NCBI GenBank assembly: GCA_020056965.1
Contig: JAGVGT010000027.1
Coordinates: 1-46,365 of the forward strand
Direction of reading: 5' to 3'
Source of the DNA: Deltaproteobacteria bacterium
GTDB taxonomy: Bacteria > Desulfobacterota > Desulfobulbia > Desulfobulbales > JAGXFP01
DNA: 46,365 bases
In this document: positions 43,447-46,365 of the stretch, piece after piece
Position numbering within the stretch: the stretch's first letter is position 1
Layout: every line of letters begins with the position of its first letter
Notes under the pieces: generated by a model
Told to the model about the DNA's origin: nothing
Seen by the model: the letters and a program-made list of their open reading frames with translations, nothing else
Databases searched by the model: none
Position numbers and translations under genes: made by a program

Positions 43447-44316
43447 ATGAAGACCCCCCTACGCTTCACCAAGATGAGCGGGACCGGCAACGACTTTATC
43501 ATCGTCGATAACCGGGAGCTGGGGATTGCCAAAGCTGAGATGGCCGGGCTGGCCAAGCGCCTCTGCCACCGCCAGTTTGCGGTGGGTGCGGACGGGATGA
43601 TTTTCATCGAAAAGACCACCGACGCCGATTTCCGCTGGCAGTTCTACAACGGTGACGGCAGCGAGGCGGAGATGTGCGGTAACGGCGCCCGCTGCGCCGC
43701 CCGCTACGCCTTCACCAAGGGCATCGCCAAGAAGAAGCACATGCGCTTTCTCACCCTGGCCGGCTTGATCGAGGCCGAGATTGTCGGCCATAACGTCAAG
43801 ATCCGTTTGACCCAGCCCACCAATATCGTCCTGGGCCAGAGTATTGAGATTGACGGGGAGGAGCGGGAGATTCACTCGATCAACACCGGGGTTCCGCACG
43901 CCGTCCACTTCGTGCGCGACAATGCCGCCACCCCGGTCAAGAAGTGGGGGCGGCTGATCCGCCATCACAAGCTTTTCGACCCGGCCGGCACCAACGTCAA
44001 TTTCGTCCAGCTGCCCGAAAACGAACTCCATGTCCGAACCTACGAGCGCGGGGTCGAGGACGAGACCTTGGCCTGCGGTACCGGCGCAGTGGCCTCGGCC
44101 CTGATCGCCGCCCTGCACGGCCATGTGACCTCGCCGGTTACAGTTCACACCACCGGTGGCGATGAGTTGCGCATCCATTTCACCCTGCTGGATTTGGGGG
44201 AAAATCCGGAGAGCAGCGCGGCCCAACGTCACGAGCAGCGGATCGCCGAGGTATATCTGGAGGGTCCGGCCAGCCTGGTGTACGAGGGCGAGTTGTGTCC
44301 GGAGTTCATGGCTTAG
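43447..44316 (+). CDS. dapF: Diaminopimelate epimerase
   Basis: A 289-residue epimerase with MSGTGNDFIIVD at the start and the two catalytic Cys at residues 77 (EMCGNGARC) and 210 (LACGTGAVAS). It converts LL- to meso-diaminopimelate. The open frame begins at 43357, but the ATG at 43447 with a GGAG upstream gives the family N-terminus. Confidence 0.97.
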   Translation: MKTPLRFTKMSGTGNDFIIVDNRELGIAKAEMAGLAKRLCHRQFAVGADGMIFIEKTTDADFRWQFYNGDGSEAEMCGNGARCAARYAFTKGIAKKKHMRFLTLAGLIEAEIVGHNVKIRLTQPTNIVLGQSIEIDGEEREIHSINTGVPHAVHFVRDNAATPVKKWGRLIRHHKLFDPAGTNVNFVQLPENELHVRTYERGVEDETLACGTGAVASALIAALHGHVTSPVTVHTTGGDELRIHFTLLDLGENPESSAAQRHEQRIAEVYLEGPASLVYEGELCPEFMA

Positions 44317-44404
44317 GGCCCGAGCGCTGGCGGGGGGTTTTGTTGGCTTTTTGCTCAGTGTTTACGTAAAAAATGCCGCTCTAAGGTCGGGGTGATTGCC
44401 ACCG

Positions 44405-44433
44405 TTGAGCCTCGACCGGCATGAACAAATAAT
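44405..44433 (+). promoter_or_regulatory. Candidate promoter of dapA
   Basis: TTGAGC (44405-44410), 17-nt spacer, AATAAT (44428-44433), about 40 nt before dapA, within a 156-bp gap. A good ribosome-binding site GGAGG (44463-44467) follows. Confidence 0.5.
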
Positions 44434-44472
44434 CTTTATGGTTTGGCAGATACCAAATTTGCGGAGGATAGA

Positions 44473-45354
44473 ATGAGCAAGTTCAGGGGCGCCTATGTCG
44501 CCATCGTTACCCCCTTTACCGACGGCAAGGTCAATGAAGAGGAACTGATCGGCCTGATCGAGTTCCAGATCAAGGGCGGCACCCACGGGATTGTGCCCTG
44601 CGGGACCACCGGCGAATCGGCAACCATGAGCCACGCCGAGCACCACCGGGTGGTGGAACTGACCATCAAGACCGTGGCCGGCCGGGTGCCGGTGGTGGCC
44701 GGAACCGGTTCCAATTCCACCTCGGAGTCCATCGAGCTGACCCGCCAGGCCAAAAAGGATGGGGCCGACGGGGCGTTGATGATCACCCCCTATTACAACA
44801 AGCCCTCCCAGGAAGGTCTGTACCAGCATTTCAAGACGGTGGCCGAGGCCGTGGATATTCCGATCATCCTCTACAATGTCCCGGGCCGCACCAGCGTTAA
44901 TATGTTGCCGGAGACCGTGGCCCGCTGCGCCCAGATCCCCAATATTGTCGGGATCAAGGAGGCGACCGGCGACTTGAACCAGATCAGCGAGGTGATCCGC
45001 CTCTGTCCGCCCGACTTCACGGTGCTCTCCGGGGATGACTTCACCTGCATGGCCACCGTGGCCATCGGCGGCGCCGGGGTGATCTCGGTGACCTCCAACG
45101 TCGCCCCGGCCGGGATGGCGCAGATGATGGACGCCGCCTTGGCCGGTGACTACGCCACGGCCCGGCAGCTGCACTACAAGCTCTTCCCGCTGATCAAGGC
45201 GATGTTCTTCGACACCAATCCGGTGCCGGCCAAGACCGCCCTGGCCCTGATGGGCAGGATCACGGCGGCCAATCCCCGCCAGCCCTTGTGGAACATGACG
45301 CCAGCTCGGATCGAAGATCTGAAGAAAGCCATGGTGGCCTACGGCCTGATCTGA
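44473..45354 (+). CDS. dapA: 4-hydroxy-tetrahydrodipicolinate synthase
   Basis: A 293-residue class I aldolase-fold enzyme condensing pyruvate with aspartate semialdehyde. The Schiff-base Lys162 is in IKEATGDL; Thr45/Thr46 (GTTGES), Tyr134 and Arg139 (LYNVPGRT) are in place. The start at 44473 is set by GGAGG six nt upstream and the family N-terminus MSKFRGAYVAIVTPF, not the earlier in-frame codon. Confidence 0.98.
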   Translation: MSKFRGAYVAIVTPFTDGKVNEEELIGLIEFQIKGGTHGIVPCGTTGESATMSHAEHHRVVELTIKTVAGRVPVVAGTGSNSTSESIELTRQAKKDGADGALMITPYYNKPSQEGLYQHFKTVAEAVDIPIILYNVPGRTSVNMLPETVARCAQIPNIVGIKEATGDLNQISEVIRLCPPDFTVLSGDDFTCMATVAIGGAGVISVTSNVAPAGMAQMMDAALAGDYATARQLHYKLFPLIKAMFFDTNPVPAKTALALMGRITAANPRQPLWNMTPARIEDLKKAMVAYGLI

Positions 45355-45412
45355 TTTACCGAGACTAATTGATACGATACGAATAACTGGCACGGCATAA
45401 CAAATAGTGATT

Positions 45413-45468
45413 CCGTTCATCCTGAGCCCTTCGACTTGGCTCAGGACAGGCCTGTCGAAGGATGGCCC
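45413..45468 (+). repeat. Hairpin repeat A, copy 8 (CATCCT/AGGATG type, with nested insert)
   Basis: CCGTT, arm CATCCT (45418-45423), arm AGGATG (45459-45464), GCCC. The loop holds an extra 24-nt segment that looks like a partial inverse copy (CTTCGACTTGGCTCAGGA). This third arm version keeps full pairing. It lies in the dapA-dapB gap, just before the dapB ribosome-binding site. Confidence 0.8.
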
Positions 45469-45506
45469 AACCTTTTTGCCTGTGCATATCTATTAAGGAG
45501 CAGCAA

Positions 45507-46316
45507 ATGACCAGAGTTATCGTGGCCGGCGCCGCCGGGCGCATGGGCCGCCGTATTGCCTACATGGTTGACCAGCACGCGGAGTTGACCCTGGCTGGTG
45601 GTTTCGAACAGCCAACCAGCCCGGAAGTGGGCAAGGATATCGGCGAGGTCGCCGGTTTCGGGACCACCGGCGTCAAGATCGTCGGCTCGCCCCAAGAGGT
45701 GCTCGGCCAAGGCGAGGTGATCATCGACTTCACCTTCCACGAGGCCACCATGAAGCTGGCCCGCCTGGCGGCCGAGCGCGGCACGGCCATGGTCATCGGC
45801 ACCACCGGTTTGACCGCCGAAAACCTGGCCGAGCTGAAGAGCCTTTCGGCCAAGTTTGCCTGCGTGCAGTCACCCAACATGGCGGTAGGCGTCAACGTGC
45901 TGTTCCAAGTGGCCCGGAAGATGGCAGCCGTTCTCGGTGATGCCTACGATATAGAAATTGTCGAGGCGCATCACCGAATGAAGAAGGACGCCCCCAGCGG
46001 CACCGCCCTGAAACTGGGCGAGATGGTGGCCGAGGGGGTCAAGCGCGATTTGGCCAAGGTCGGAGTCTACTCCCGGCACGGCATGATCGGCGCCCGCACC
46101 GACCAGGAGATCGGCATCCAGACCATCCGGGCCGGCGACATCGTCGGCGAGCACACCGTCTATTTTGCCGGGGCCGGGGAACGGCTGGAGATCACCCACC
46201 GGGCCCACAGCCGCGACAACTTCGCCCGCGGCGCCGCTCTGGCCGCGGCCTGGGTGGCCCAGCAGCCCAACGGTCTTTACAACATGTTTGATGTTTTGAA
46301 TTTGAAGGATTTTTAA
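45507..46316 (+). CDS. dapB: 4-hydroxy-tetrahydrodipicolinate reductase
   Basis: A 269-residue NAD(P)H-dependent reductase. VAGAAGRMGRR is the nucleotide loop, and EAHHRMKKDAPSGTAL holds the catalytic His/Lys. It makes tetrahydrodipicolinate. The ATG at 45507 is chosen over an earlier in-frame codon because of AAGGAG at 45495-45500 and the family N-terminus. An aminotransferase for LL-diaminopimelate is not in the window. Confidence 0.97.
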   Translation: MTRVIVAGAAGRMGRRIAYMVDQHAELTLAGGFEQPTSPEVGKDIGEVAGFGTTGVKIVGSPQEVLGQGEVIIDFTFHEATMKLARLAAERGTAMVIGTTGLTAENLAELKSLSAKFACVQSPNMAVGVNVLFQVARKMAAVLGDAYDIEIVEAHHRMKKDAPSGTALKLGEMVAEGVKRDLAKVGVYSRHGMIGARTDQEIGIQTIRAGDIVGEHTVYFAGAGERLEITHRAHSRDNFARGAALAAAWVAQQPNGLYNMFDVLNLKDF

Positions 46317-46339
46317 CCTATTGGCTTGATGAATCTCCC

Positions 46340-46365
46340 GTGGGAGCGGCTTCAGCCGCGAATGC
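46340..46365. repeat. GTGGGAGCGG palindromic repeat, partial at window edge
   Basis: GTGGGAGCGGCTTCAGCCGCGAATGC-type arm (GCGGCT/AGCCGC pair around TC) identical in kind to the copies at 12654 and 16301. Its partner arm would lie beyond the window. Confidence 0.7.

Overview
The window looks like a chromosomal segment of a GC-rich, anaerobic, sulfur-metabolising Desulfobacterota bacterium, most likely Desulfobulbales/Desulfurivibrio-like. This is inferred from a DsrC with both C-terminal cysteines, an anaerobic-RNR-type radical-SAM activase, c-type-heme PAS sensors with a Cys-rich tail that I recall as common in that phylum, RpoN beside LptA/LptB, and an arg-lysA-dapF-dapA-dapB supercluster. 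No rRNA, tRNA, CRISPR array, prophage or classical IS transposase was found.

Layout. 1-6.4 kb: a CsgG/FlgO-like protein with FG-GAP repeats, a YcaO-TPR protein, a DUF202 membrane protein, a small lysine-rich protein with three Cys modules, and a CutA-TPR fusion. 6.7-12.6 kb: a GAF-GGDEF diguanylate cyclase followed by a heterodimeric ABC exporter (MdlA/MdlB type). 13.0-16.1 kb: two tandem paralogous membrane heme-PAS sensors. 16.4-17.7 kb: a radical-SAM activase, then dsrC as its own unit with a clear promoter and terminator. 17.9-21.6 kb (minus): ATP-grasp, CxxC protein and acylphosphatase (overlapping genes), then ligA and a tautomerase. 21.7-23.3 kb: surE-birA. 23.3-28.9 kb (minus): AEC transporter, wrbA, a UV-glycosylase/DUF1722 fusion, a tandem DUF1566 protein, a LysE-like exporter, a metallo-beta-lactamase-fold protein, a small zinc-finger protein and an FmdE-like protein, several translationally coupled. 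29.1 kb: a histidine phosphatase. 30.7-33.6 kb (minus): lptA-lptB-rpoN. 34.0-46.3 kb (plus): argB, argD, argF, argG, argH, an LptM-like/FN3 lipoprotein, lysA, dapF, dapA, dapB. These encode most of arginine synthesis from N-acetylglutamate and four steps of the diaminopimelate/lysine route.

The most interesting non-textbook signal is a dispersed hairpin repeat (eight copies, 29.7-45.5 kb). Its stem changes by compensatory pairs while its loop stays nearly constant. Two copies sit at the same distance upstream of small GIY-YIG nuclease genes, and the opposite-type repeat lies downstream. One nuclease gene is inactivated by a 7-bp deletion. An ORF-less derivative (both ends, no gene) lies directly after the other. 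This looks like a REP/RAYT-like mobile system built on a GIY-YIG nuclease instead of a transposase. Small AT-richer cargo-like genes (29.75-30.19 kb, 35.6-35.9 kb) sit among the same repeats. Other repeat families (CGTCATTGCGAGGA elements, GTGGGAGCGG palindromes, a nested multi-layer palindrome at 3.9-4.16 kb) fill most of the longer gaps between genes and are inserted even inside the arg/dap cluster.
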